Shown here: in pieces, positions 10,705 through 22,672 of the stretch
How the letters are laid out: every line of letters starts with the position of its first letter
Position numbering within the stretch: position 1 is the stretch's first letter
DNA from: Maea johnstoni
Lineage: Eukaryota; Annelida; Polychaeta; Spionida; Magelonidae
DNA length: 64,000 bases
Direction: 5' to 3'
Assembly: GCA_963942565.1 (NCBI GenBank)
Contig: OZ012688.1
Span: 24,284,275 to 24,348,274 of the forward strand
Notes under the pieces: model-generated
The model's database searches: none
What the model saw: only the letters and a program-made list of their open reading frames with translations
Told to the model about the DNA's origin: nothing
Translations under genes and position numbers: made by a program

Positions 10705-11662
10705 AATATCGGGTTTGACGAAATTTGCACCCCGATTTCAAAGCTTTTGTTTGTGGCCATCTCTAACTCTAAAATTCTGAAACCAAAAGAATTAACAAGC
10801 CAAGTATCTATATTATTAAGATTAATTCTTTTGGTTTCGGAAAATCGAAAATATTTTGAGATATTTGTCAACACGCATCGATGGTGGCGTGTTGACCATG
10901 GCGATTAGTACATTCTCAATGGTACCTCGCCGATTCCTGTCAATTTCATCAAGCTATCTCCCCCCGATCACAATATGACTACCTACCTGGATAGATGAGA
11001 TCCTCATCTATCTGATTCAATCATTTTTTTAATTCAACTTCAGGTTGGAAGCGAAAAAATAGCTTTTCGCTACAACCGGAAGTTGATTTTTTTGATATAG
11101 TGAATTATCCAATGAGCGGTCTCACTGCCTCACCGTCACACCACGTGGTACTCTTTCCCGCGGTTTATTAACCAATGAGCGGCTATTTGTATCTCTCTTT
11201 GTACTATTTTACTTACGTGTTCATTCACGTATTTTTTACATTGGTTAGGTTACCCTCCGCCATTTTGAATATCGGGTTTGACGAAATTTGCACCCCGATT
11301 TCAAAGCTTTCGTTTGTGGCCATCTCTAACTCTAAAATTCTGAAACCAAAAGAATTAACAAGCCAAGTATCTATATTATTAAGATTAATTCTTTTGGTTT
11401 CGGAAAATCGAAAATATTTTGAGATATTTGTCAACACGCATCGATGGTGGCGTGTTGACCATGGCGATTAGTACATTCTCAATGGTACCTCGCCGATTCC
11501 TGTCAATTTCATCAAGCTATCTCCCCCCGATCACAATATGACTACCTACCTGGATAGATGAGATCCTCATCTATCTGATTCAATCATTTTTTTAATTCAA
11601 CTTCAGGTTGGAAGCGAAAAAATAGCTTTTCGCTACAACCGGAAGTTGATTTTTTTGATATA
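10537..11662. repeat. 563-bp direct tandem duplication
   Basis: 10537-11099 and 11100-11662 are nearly identical copies. Differences include TCCCTCTTTG/TCTCTCTTTG, GGCTAGG/GGTTAGG and CTTTTG/CTTTCG. Each copy contains the CCAAT, ACCACGTGGT and YY1-like motifs. It also holds two perfect-looking hairpins: CCAAAAGAATTAA...TTAATTCTTTTGG (10783-10836), and CAACTTCAGGTTG/CAACCGGAAGTTG around AGCGAAAA/TTTTCGCT (about 11037-11086). The NRF1 pair and first E-box lie outside the duplicated unit. The 98-aa and 70-aa frames occur twice only because of the duplication. Confidence 0.95.
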
Positions 11663-12100
11663 GCGAGATTAGGGCATTGATATGCATTGTGTGCATTTCA
11701 CACAAAAAACATACTTTTATCAATAAATTGTCACGTCGCCGTTTCTGGGTCAAAATTTACAAATGGCCCATCAAAGTGTTCGCAACAAATAGGGCTTTTA
11801 CCCTATTATCATAACTTGTTGGTTATATTTGTAATTTTTGAAAAAAAATGGCGACTTCGGAAAAAAACGGCAAAAACGGCTTTTTGGAATGTTGATTTAG
11901 GAACCCTGGCGAAATTCTAAATTTACTTATTAATTTCGCCACTAAAACCGGAAAAAAAGTTTCAACTTCAAGAAAACAGACTCTAAATAATCCATCCTGC
12001 CCATTTGTGGATTTTTTTTGATCCCCACAATCGTAAGAAAACAACTTTGAAAAAAACGGAAGTAGTAAATATTTTTATCGCGATTTCAGCAGTCAGTATA
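11663..12100. other. no feature recognised
   Basis: Short overlapping open frames on both strands around 11687-12044 without exon signals. AT-rich. Confidence 0.4.
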
Positions 12101-12102
12101 TA

Positions 12103-12370
12103 TACCCTTCTCACCATGAGTGTAGTATGCAGTCCTGAAGTTAGCAGACCTTTAACCCTGCCATCCCTTCCGTTCTCACTGTTGTTGTATTTTAGATAAA
12201 GATATGATTTTAATTGTTTTGGGTGACAGGAAAAGTGTGTACTGTTATAATTTATTGGTCACAAACTTATAAGCCCAAAGAGCATGTAATGCGAATGCAT
12301 GGGATGGCAGGGTTAATGGTCTGCATACTTCAGGATTGCATTTTCACTCATGGTGAGAAGGGTGTCAAGG
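12103..12370. mobile_element. foldback MITE with about 70-bp arms
   Basis: The left arm holds CCTTCTCACCATGAGTG, TGCAGTCCTGAAGT and AACCCTGCCATCCC. The right arm has the reverse complement: GGGATGGCAGGGTT, ACTTCAGGATTGCA and CACTCATGGTGAGAAGG. The loop is about 110 bp. Related sequence recurs at 12766-12850. Confidence 0.7.
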
Positions 12371-12765
12371 GACATAACTGCAGGCAGCACTCATAGAAAC
12401 TGGCTTCGACATCATACTGCATCTACACCAAAGAGCATCATAGGAACTTGATTCACCTGACAACCCAAAATAGTAAGCATACATTAAATTGAAATAAATA
12501 CAAAAGTATCAATACAAAACTATCACTCAATATACAATTTTATAAAAACACATCCACAAAATATAGAAACCATGCAAATCTTCACTGTCCCTCAAACAAA
12601 ACAATTACTGTTTAAAGAAGATATTGTGTCGGTGTGATAATATAAGATTGCATTTGGTGAGATATGTTTTGTGTTGATATTTTTGTGTTGCTTTGATGGT
12701 ATGTATGATTATTTTTTCAGGTTGCATGGTGTATTGAATTTCTCTGATGTACCTTCAGTCTACCT

Positions 12766-12850
12766 GATGTTTAGTGCTGCCTGCAGTTCTGTCCCTAGAA
12801 ACTCTTCTCAACATGAGTGAAGTAGCAGACCTGAAGTATGCAGGCTTCTA
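12766..12850. repeat. diverged inverted copy of the 12303-12400 arm
   Basis: AGTGCTGCCTGCAGTTCTG, CTTCTCAACATGAGTGAAG and CTGAAGTATGCAGG match the reverse complement of 12293-12390. The 61-aa open frame here is therefore repeat-derived. Confidence 0.6.
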
Positions 12851-12979
12851 CCCTTTGATGCCGATGCCGGTCCCATACCCCTTCAACCCAGTGCTCGGGC
12901 CCAGGCAGCATCTCCCTGCATTTGTATCGCCCAAGATGCAAAACAAACTAAAATACTGATCAAAATAAAGGGAAAATTA

Positions 12980-15945
12980 CAAAGTTTGTGTTTCTGATGT
13001 ATTTTTTAACACTATTAGGTATGATAGAAAGATAAAGAAGTTCAAAGAATGGGAATTTTTTTTGAAATTGTTCTAGACTGATATTTAATGTACATTCACA
13101 AACTGGCTCTTATAGTTGTATTTCTTGGCACTATTAGGTGTGATAAAAAGATAAAGAAATTCAAAAATAGGGAAGTTTTTTTAAGTGCGGATTTAGATAG
13201 AAATCTTATGAAAAGTTTGGAAGATATGTGTTTCAGATGTATTTTTTGGCACTATTAGGTGTGATAAAAAGATAAAGAAGTTCAAATAAAAGGAAATTGT
13301 TTTAAATTGCTCCAAACTGATATTAATGTCTATTCACAAACTTGGTTTTTGATTAAAAAGTCTGTAAGTATCATCAGCAGCATTACAAGTGTGTATCAGT
13401 CTATTTTAGGTTTAAGTACAAAGTTATTGCATGCATATTGGGTTTCTGGTAGTGCTGGACCTGCTTTAGTGGCGGAAGATCATGGCCAGGGGCATATGTC
13501 CCTTAAGGGGCCATATGGTTGATATTTGTGCATGTTTGCATTCAGGCAGTGTTTGGCCATTTTCATGTAAAGGTAAGTCACGGACTAAAGTTCTTCAGGC
13601 AGCAGCATGTTAGTTGTGGCAAGCATGCTGCTGGTGGGGTTTTGTTGGCTGTCATTTGCAGTGCTGGTTGTAGGCTTTTCCCATTCATGTTTGGTGATCT
13701 ACTGGATTAGTGGTGGTGAGTTTGCCATAGTTTCTTGGATAGCTAGGAGTGGGTTATAGTTTTGGAAAATATTTGAGGGAGGGTTTTAGATAGAATTCTT
13801 TTGAAAAAATTGAGGGATATGTGTTTCAGTTGTATTTTTTGGCACTATTAGGTATGATAAAAAGATAAAGAATTTCAGTGGAAGGGAAATGTTTTAACTG
13901 TCCAGGTTTGGGGGTTTTGGAGCATTTTTCCAGGGAAAAAATTGAATAGTTTGTGTTTCTGATGTATTTTTTGGCACTATTAGGTATGATAAAAAGATAA
14001 AGAAGTTCAAGAAAGTTGAATTTTTTTTTAAATGTTCTAAGCTGATATTTAATGTCCATTCACAAGCTTGGCTCTTATAGTTCATCATCAGGTAGCAAAA
14101 TCACATAATCCAGGAACATATGCCCCTTAAGGGACCATAAGGTTGATCCTTGTGCATGTTTGCACTCAGGCAGTGTTTGGTCATTTTCATGTAAAGGTAA
14201 GTCACGGACTAATGTTCTTCAGGCAGCAGCAGGTAAGTTGTGGCAAGCATGCTATTGGTGGGGTTTTGTTGACTCTCATTTGCAGTGCAGGATGTGGGCT
14301 TTTCCCATTCATGTTTGGTGATCTACTGGATGAGTGATGGTGGGTTTGTCATAGTTTCTTGGATAGCTAGAAGTGGGTTATAATTTTGGGAAATATTTGG
14401 GGGAGGGTTTTAGATAGAATTCTTATGAAAAAATTGTAGGATATGTGTTTCAGATGTATTTTTTGGCACTATTAGGTATGATAGAAAGATAAAGAATTTA
14501 AGGAAAAAGGAAAATGTTTTAAAATGCTCCAAACATATATTTAATGTCCTTTCACAAAGTTGGCTCGTATATTTTTTCATCTGGTTGCAATATCACATGA
14601 ACCAGGGGCATATGCCCCTAAAGGGTACATAAGGTTGATCCCTGTTCATGTTTGCTTTTAGGCAGTGTTTGGCCATCTTCATGTAAATGTTTTGTGTTAC
14701 TTTGATGATATGTCAGATGTCAAATTTTTAACCCCGCCCCCCATCGCTCTCTTTTTCTGAAGTATGTGTGTTAAAATGTTCATGTTTATATTTGGCGGAT
14801 AGGCTTAGTGATTAGTTTAGTTTGTCAAAAGTTGCATTTTATTTATGCGTGCTGAATTTTAGGTTATGATGAAATTTTTTATTCGCTGTTTAACTGTTGG
14901 TCTTTTTTAATATTTGAGAGCCGGCACTTATTTTAATGCATGGGCTTTGTTGTATATACTTAGCTTATGTGTTAACATTTTGTGTTGTGGGGGAGAGTCA
15001 CAAGCCTCTGTTAAGGGGGAGTGGATTTTTGGCTGTTGGCAACATGTTTGATTTTGATGTGGTGTTATTTGCAGGCAGCCAGTCAGTTTGTTACATGCAT
15101 CAGTGATTGACTTTAACATTTTCAGACAGGAGCAGATTTGGCTCCCAGGATTTTAAGTTTAGGGGCTATTAAATTCCTGTGCGGCCACCACGACGGTATG
15201 GTTTTGCCAGGGGTGCATTGTCCAGGTTTGGGGATCTTGGGGCATGCTCCCAGGGAAAAGTTTGAAAGGTTTGTGTTTCAGCTGTATTTTTTGGCACTAT
15301 TAGGTATGATGAAAAGATAAAGAATTTCAAAAAAAGGAAAAGTTTTTAAAATGCTTTAAGCTGATATTTAATGTCCGTTCACAAACTTGGCTCCTATAAT
15401 TCATCATCTGGTAGCAAAATCACATGGTCCAGGGGCATATGCCCTTTAAGGGACCATAAGGTTGATCCCTGTGCATGTTTGCATTCTGGCAGTGTTTGGC
15501 CATTTTCATGTAAGGGTAAGTCACGGACTAAAGTTCTTCAGGCAGCATTAAGTAAGTTGTGGCAAGCATGCTATTGGTGGGGTTTTGTTGACTGTCATTT
15601 GCAGTGCAGGATGTGGGCTTTTCCCGTTCATGTTTGGTGATCTACTGGATAGGTGATGGTGGGTGGTGAGTTTGTCAAAGTTTCTGGATAGCTAGAAGTG
15701 GGTTATAGTTTTGGAAAATATTTGAGGGAGGGTTTTAGATAGAAATCTTATGAAAAATTTGAAAGATATGTGTTTCAGATGTATTTTTTGGCACTATTAG
15801 GTATGATAAAAAGATAAAGAATTTCATAAAAAAGGAAAATGTTTTATAGTGCTCCAAACTGATATTAATGTCTATTCACAAACTTGGTTTTTGATTAAAA
15901 AGTCTGTAAGTATCATCAGCAGCATTACAAGTGTGTATCAGTCTG
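12980..15945. repeat. long repeat family: at least 3 full modules and several partial ones
   Basis: A core block with GGCACTATTAGGTATGAT then AAAAGATAAAGAA occurs near 13007, 13128, 13250, 13842, 13974, 14466, 15293 and 15789. A roughly 500-bp module recurs at about 13300-13880, 14020-14520 and 15340-15840. It includes TTCACAAACTTGGCTC, GGGCATATGCCCC and CAGGCAGTGTTTGG, then GGTAAGTCACGGAC, TCATTTGCAGTGC and TTCATGTTTGGTGATC. Partial copies lie at 14520-14700 and 15843-15945, the latter matching 13310-13400. A more diverged relative lies at about 24300-24400. No terminal inverted repeats or target duplications were found. Confidence 0.85.
13519..13710 (+). other. 63-codon open frame shared between repeat modules
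   Basis: The peptides read from 13519-13710 and 14143-14337 are about 85% alike over 63 codons. A third copy near 15480 keeps the same frame but has one stop. All end in a stretch like CGLFPFMFGDLLD. I do not recognise the family. Each copy also carries AAAGGTAAGT and, about 85 bp on, TCATTTGCAG, a well-formed donor and acceptor, so part of the frame could instead be a mini-intron. Coding status is doubtful. Confidence 0.2.
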
Positions 15946-16192
15946 TAACCACTAACGAAAAAACACAAAAATCAGAAAAATTTCAAAATAGCAAAATATT
16001 AAAAAAACAAAAAATTGCAAATGATTAACTACAAAAAGACATACAAGGAATCAACCTCTTGACGCCACTGGCGTCTATCTTGTTATCTTTTGTGATAAAC
16101 TTTTTTCTTCAAATATGTCCTGAAAAAAGCAGATCAAAAAGATATTTCCAAAAAGGCTTTTTTGGCTGCTTAAGTATGAAAGTGTCAAAAGC

Positions 16193-16434
16193 TTAACCCA
16201 TTCACAGTCAGAGTTACTTTAGAAAGTATCGTCTGCTACTCTCAGACTTTGGAAAATAAGTTAGGAATAAAGAGAAAGTTTACAAAATAGTCGAAGGAGA
16301 GTTGTTGTTTGGCTTCTGATCAGCAACTCTCCCTCACATGTTTTTTCGGAAAATGCTTCTGTAAGTAAAGAATTTACCAAATCGTCGGGCCTGTTTTGAC
16401 CGCTCTTGAGGGTTAGTGGGTTAAGGAGGTTCTA
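16193..16434. mobile_element. F2 foldback MITE
   Basis: Runs from TTAACCCATTCACAGTCAG to GGGTTAGTGGGTTAA. The hairpin core reads AAGGAGAGTTGTTG...CAGCAACTCTCCCT. A second, one-sided F2 fragment ends at about 17200 (GAGTGTGAATGGGTTA). Confidence 0.75.
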
Positions 16435-17995
16435 GAAGCCAGTGTGGAGGTATTTTGTTGAGGAAGTAGAGGTGTTGCTGAGAGAGGACCATGGTTCTTC
16501 GGCATGTGCCTTTATCATGGGCCTTCAATCTTCTTAAACTGCTTTTGGGTGGCAAGCATAATGAGGTCACTTGGCTCGGATAGCATCATTAGGTATAGTA
16601 ACTGCCAAATGAAAATCCCAAAATGCATTTGGTTGGTCTAAACCATAAAAGAGATCATGGGGGAAAAGAGAATGTAATCTAACTTTAGAGGATATACACT
16701 CAAAACTCCCTTAGGGACATAGTGTGTGTATTTTACCATTGAATAAAGCATAGTTTTGATAAAAGATATATGGTTCCTATCTTTTTTCTATGAAAGTTGT
16801 TCTATTCAGTTAAACAATTCTCTGGCGAGTATTTAGAAATTCATAGAAGGATCTCTTCTAAATCTGCAAGCCTCTTTTTGAACTGGTTAGGCAAATCATC
16901 TGCACAGTTCCCAGGAGGTAGGATGACTGGAGAAGCAAGGCAATTATATCTCATATATGTTTGGTAGAATTGAGAGAAAATTGAAATTTAGGAAAATGGA
17001 AATCAAGTTTCTTGACTGACACTGCCTGAATTAGGATGTTTGTATATGTACATCTGATGGGGAAATGTTAGAAGGAGAAGCTAAACAACAACTCACCTTC
17101 AAATATTTTGTGAACTTTTGCCATGTGCCCAAGTTATTTTCAAAAGTATGGGAGTAGCAGACGATACATTCTAGAGTAACTCTGAGTGTGAATGGGTTAC
17201 TAGTAATGTATTGTGCCAGAGAAACCTATTATGCAAAGAGAACCTGTGTGAACCTGTGTATCTACATAGTTCTCTCATATGGGTGCTTGATGTAAGCTGC
17301 AAGCCATGTTTTTCATATTTCCTTATGACACATGTATGACTAACTTCATCTATGCAGTTATATTCCTAGCCGGGTTCTTAGACTGAGGTGACTTATAGAA
17401 TATGCATAATGCCACTACTAAACCAAGGGGAAATATGTATGGTTCTGCTACTCTACTGTAGGTGGCAGCACATTCATCACATGATGCTGATCATTGTACC
17501 TCTTTTGGTTCCACTACAGAACTAAATCTGGCCTTTGAAGTCAACTCAGTTACCGTGGCTAGTTACTTAGTGCAGACACGTTATTGCAATACAGACTACA
17601 AGCATTAAACACAGACTTGCTTTAAGTGGAAGAAACCCCTGATGTTTTCAAATGTATGTCCATTGAACTATTTTCTAACTTTGGGCCCATCCATGGAAAG
17701 GAACTGATTTTTTTTCTTCAGATGATATTTTTTCTTTGTGATAAGTGAAATGGGCGTTCCATCTGTTATTAGAGGGAGCATTCCTTTATCAACGATTGAT
17801 TCTATTATTAGATGCATTATCTGGTGTCGACTCCCTTAACATAAATGGTTTACAACATGCTAGTTCCTTCCTATGCACTAATTACCTTTGTTCTCTTCTG
17901 ATGCACTCTCTAGGCAGTAGAGGTAAGAACGTTGGTTAAGCATGGACCATGTTGTCGGCAGATGGAGGTGGCTTTATTTATTCATATATGTATTG
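16435..17995. other. no gene recognised; one F2 end at about 17040-17201
   Basis: Besides the F2 fragment I see only AT-rich DNA. The 64-aa frame at 17745-17939 has no acceptor-bounded start and no family match. Confidence 0.4.
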
Positions 17996-17996
17996 A

Positions 17997-18367
<371 letters not shown>

Positions 18368-18879
18368 TTTCAATTATTCTTTCTCTTATGGTATTCTGTG
18401 GATGGTGTCTATCTTGTAATGAGTATTTGTCATTTAGTGTGATTCTATTTCTATTGCATGCATGGTGGTCAGTAGAGAGTCTCCCTGGCAACTGCATATA
18501 AAGACTAGATGCATTATTTACCATTTGAAATTGCTATGTTGTTTCCATGTATCTATTAGGTATAATTTTTTAAACTGTGTTATGGGCAGATACAGAATTT
18601 GAAAGTAAAAGGTTATTTTTTAAGGGAGGGCGGCCAAAAAGTATGCCTTTATTCATAAAAGGACTAAGTTTAACTACTAATTACTATGTACATATATGGG
18701 ATTCAAGCATCATATTCTTTATTTTAGTATCAGTTTAGGTAGGATTTCTGATAGCAAAGAATGACAAACAACATATTGTGATACCCCCCCCCCTTGCTTG
18801 CTATTTGAGTCTTTGTATCATTTCTTGTTTAAATATCAATTTCAGAGAATTGCTGCATGTAGCATGGAACTCTAGAAGC

Positions 18880-19500
18880 CTCAGTTATTAACCCTTACAT
18901 GCCTGGAGCCGCCTAAAATACCCTGAGTATAAATTTCAAAAAATATTTGAAAAAAGAATAGTTGATCTTATCCCAGTGAACAACATTTTCAAATATTTTG
19001 TGTATCTATGCTTAACCCATTCATGCTTAAAGCACCCAGAACCGCCTGAATATTAAATAACATATCTCTGACAAAAGCAATTTTGGGAAGATAGTTGAAG
19101 GAGATATGTGAATCAGAAACTGTATCACATCCCTTGTTCTATTATTATCAGTATTGGTAGGCTTTCTGATAGCAAAGAGAGACAAACAATATATTATGAT
19201 CCCCCCTCCCTTTGCTTACTATACGAGTCATTGTATCATTTCCTGTTTAAAGATCACTTTCCTAGAATTGCATGTTGCATGGAACTCTAGACGCCTCAGA
19301 TATTAACCCTTACATGCTTTAAGAGCCACCAAAAATGTCTGGACTATTTTGGTGAAATATTTTTGACCTGAGTGTTTTTCAAAAATATTTGAAATATAAT
19401 TGTTGATCTCAACCCAGTAAACAAAATCTTCTAATATTATGTGTATCTATGCTTGATTTCTAAGCAAGGATTTCTCTAGTATTAATGGAAAGGTTAAGGG
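18880..19500. mobile_element. overlapping F2 fragments
   Basis: Several F2 termini occur close together: TTAACCCTTACATGCCTGG at 18889, TTAACCCATTCATGCTT at 19013 and TTAACCCTTACATGCTTT at 19303. Similar CAAAAATATTTGAAA-type cores follow. The 18730-18890 and 19148-19310 stretches are also duplicates: both carry TTTCTGATAGCAAAGA, ACAAACAA and a C-run with CCCTTGCTTG or CCTTTGCTTA. Confidence 0.6.
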
Positions 19501-19634
19501 TAATAGGTTGTAATGGTAAAGCATGCAGCAGCCTTACTTCCTGTCATTTATTGGAACCTTGTGATTAGAAACTCTTATACATTCTTCATACCTCATCCAA
19601 AATGGGCCCTGCAGGTTGTTGACGTATGGTGATA

Positions 19635-19864
19635 TTAACCCAATCACGCTCAGAGCGGCCAAAAGAGGCCTGACGATTTAGGAAATATTTTTATTACAAA
19701 GTCATTTTCTTGAAAACATTTGAAAGAGAAATGTTGTTCATGAGCCAAACAATAACACTCCTTCAAAAATTCTGTGAACCTTTACTTTTTTCACAAGTTA
19801 TTTTCAAAAGTATTAGAGTAGCAGACGACACGTTCTAGAGGAATTCCGAGTGTGAATGGGTTAA
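19635..19864. mobile_element. F2 foldback MITE
   Basis: From TTAACCCAATCACGCTCAG to GAGTGTGAATGGGTTAA. The interior has TTGAAAGAGAAATGTTG and CTCCTTCAAAAATTC arms. Confidence 0.8.
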
Positions 19865-20590
19865 TGGTGTAGGATTGCCATGTTATCAAGATTGCCGTCT
19901 GTTACATGCTACCACAGAATATGTGAGGCACCTGGAGTAGTGGGCCTTATATGACACACAATATTATCTCATACAGGTCTTGACATAAAAGACTACCCAA
20001 TTTCAAAAAATGAACTTGGGCAACTGAAACATGACCTTTACTCCACCTCCCTGATGTGGCAATTGAAATTTCAGTGATTAATTCTTGCCACATGGGGGCA
20101 GAAAAATGTTCAAAACCTTCACAATAGTCCCTCCTACAACAGATCTCCCATCAATTATTATTTATTTTTTTTGATTCTGTGTAAATCAAAATGTCGCTAC
20201 AAGCAAGCATTCGGTAGTTCATTTAACTAGTGTTGTGAATTCCCCAAACTACCCTTGCAAACATTCTGAATCTAAAAGTTTGCAGGAAGAAGCAATTTTG
20301 ACTGCCACAATGTCAGCCTATCGAAAATTCTCAGAGCAAGTAATTCTCGAGACCAGTATTCGCATGAAGTTAATGCATTAACTAAATGCAAGTTAATAGA
20401 TTAATTTGCATTAAGTCTATAAGTTAATGTTGAGCCCTGCCATACCTGCACTTGACTCTAGGGATATTGAAATTTCTGCTGTGGCCCATCATATGTTACT
20501 CGTTGGGGTACGGGGGAAAGGATGCAGCACTCCTGGGCTAGCCTCTCATGGTGGGATAATGCCATTCCCACTTCGTGCAAACCCTCCACT
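19865..20590. other. no gene recognised; one hAT-like end near 20450
   Basis: AACATTAACTT-type sequence followed by the reverse of an AGGGCTCAACATTAAC terminus suggests one end of a hAT element at about 20390-20445. Its partner end was not found. Confidence 0.3.
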
Positions 20591-20599
20591 AAAACCTTC

Positions 20600-21330
20600 T
20601 TAGAATTGCCAGAGGGTGGCAACGTCTGTCATTACCATATCTGGTAGGTATACTTGAAACAAAGGATCAAAACTTTCCCAGATTGAGTGATTTGAAACAT
20701 GAAACTGATCCCTTACAAAGTGTGTATCCATTGTTAAGAGTCCTTCCCAAAGCCAAAACCCCCTAAAGCTGTATCCATTAAATCCCACGAAATTACGTCA
20801 AACGCTTTAGAAAAATCTACCAAAATGATTAAGCCATCCCTGTTTTGTACCTCACATTCATAGATAATATCATTTGTTAACCGGATGTTTTCTCCGATGA
20901 ACTTCCCTTTTAAAAGTCCTTTTTGATGAGTGTGAATAATCAAAGTGAGAACACCTTATATTCTATTTGCAATAATTGTGGGAAAAAATATAAATGATAT
21001 TCAATAATGTAATTGGTCATCAATATTTTATGCCATTTCTCTTTTTGTCCCCTTTTGGAATACATGTGATGATGCCCTGCTGTTGTGTTTTGTTTATTTC
21101 TCCTGTGTTTCTGTAACATGTTACTATTCTAAGTAGAACATATCTCAGTTCTGGCCAAAAGAGCTTGTAAAATTTATTGAAAAATCCTGGGCCTGGGCTC
21201 TTATTATTTTTGAAAGTTTGACAACATCTTCTAATTCATCAATATAGTTGTCTTGTTCTATTTTTTTCTGTATTAACTTTTTAAATTCTTTGTTTCACCT
21301 CACAGAATCTTGAGTCATTCAAATATAAAA
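20600..21330 (-). mobile_element. LINE reverse transcriptase fragment (L1/Tx1-like), dead
   Basis: On the minus strand, from high to low coordinates, RT-type motifs follow the order of L1/Tx1-like LINEs: NNKSPGP at about 21210-21187, FYKLFWPEL at about 21160, a GIIT...PKGDK block near 21065-21045, TLLNI...TIIANRI near 21010-20950, QKGLLKGKFIGENIRL at 20921-20874, and LIILVDFSKAFD at about 20832-20797. After GFGFGKDS the frame is lost to stops, and blocks upstream sit in different frames. It is an old truncated copy lacking recognisable endonuclease and 3' tail. Confidence 0.85.
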
Positions 21331-21339
21331 CATTGATTT

Positions 21340-22500
21340 GAGACATTGTCCGAAATTACAGCATGTTGTTAGGGTAATATTTTCCTTCACTGCGTATCTC
21401 CTGTGGTGGGTTGAGAATTAAAGTACTATGGCTGCACACAGCCATGCCCTAGCCATTGCTATTGGGGGGCCAATCAGGAAAGATATCTTTTAGTTTTGTA
21501 ATGTATATTTCCACATGATATAATAGCCAGTAAGACCTTGGCTATCGGAAGTGTTGGAAATTGCAAGACCTCTGGAGATCTCATTTGATCGTTCAACAGC
21601 CTCAGCCTGAGCCTGAGGCCTTGGCTGTTAGACATATCAGACCTCTCTTGGCCTTGGGTAATCCAACATTGATCCCTATCAAAGTGATTATCCCTGTAAC
21701 ATTACTCTTTCAGCTATGAAATAACCAGTACTTGGAAATAGTATTCAGCAGGGTTTGGATACCAAAATCCTCCAAAATTGCCCCTCAGGACACGTACCCC
21801 AAAACTTTTAAGAGCAATTTTTTTAAGTGTCAATTTCATGAATATAATTGAATTTATTCAACTCAATATAGTTCCCTTGAAAATGTATAGGGCAATCATG
21901 CCTTATTCCCATAAGTAAATACATGTTTAGGGTTGTAATATGAATGTATTATGGTCTCCCTTGTAAAATGGGATGCCCAAAGATTTTACAATTGATAATT
22001 TTGGGCACCCTGTTTTTAAACCCTGGCTAAGACCTTGGTATTCAGTATTACCTTTTTGGTACATTATTTTGAAACAAGACCTGGCTTTATTTTAAATCAG
22101 TATGCTAAAAATAATGATTCAATATATTTCTTCGGACATAGTTTCACAAAGTAGTATCATACATAACTTCTTTTGAAGACAAATGTCTTCCAAATCAATA
22201 TTTTCCATTTTCCATATCATTGTTCAGAAGGGCATCAGCGTAGGTTTTCTGAAACAATGAGATAACATTTATAAGAATCAGTATTTTGAAGAATATTCCA
22301 AAACAGTATTTTGGAACAGTTTTTGGAAATAGTATTTCCAAAATATTTTGGAATAGTACAATCCAAATAGAATATTCCATAACAGTATATTGAAATAATG
22401 AAATCAGAATGGGTGAGTAATACAGGGATCCATCATTTAAACCAAAATGTACCTCACGTACCTGTCTTATATTTGTACCCATATGCAGAACCTCATGGTT
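21340..22500. other. no gene; probable MITE-4 remnant at 21747-22032
   Basis: 21747-22032 shares CCCCTCAGGACAC, TATAATTGAATTT and CCCTGGCTAAGACC with the element at 61393-61685, in inverted order. A cluster of GGAATATTCC-like inverted motifs lies at 22280-22390. The rest shows nothing recognisable. Confidence 0.4.
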
Positions 22501-22504
22501 ATTT

Positions 22505-22672
22505 ACGTAATAGTATATATGATTATTTGCTGAGATTTTCTATTTTCTTGTTTTGTAAATATGTAATAGTATATATGATTATTTGCTGAGATTTTATATT
22601 TTCTAGTTTTGCAGATACGTAATAGTATATATGGTTATTTGCTGATATTTTATATTTTCTGTATTTCAGATC
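22505..22672. repeat. 56-bp tandem repeat x3 spanning the SLC52A-like splice acceptor
   Basis: Copies begin at 22505, 22561 and 22617 with ACGTAATAGTATATATG or ATGTAATAGTATATATG. Each holds TATTTGCTGAGATTTT and a pyrimidine-rich end. The third copy ends in the acceptor TCTGTATTTCAG used by the next exon. The second copy ends in CTAGTTTTGCAG, which would also serve as an acceptor. The first has TTTTGTAAAT at that position. Confidence 0.85.

Noticed and set aside
10612-11471. Two nearly identical 98-aa frames
   Set aside because: Duplicated only because the 563-bp segment is duplicated; no codon-like conservation beyond overall identity and no family match.
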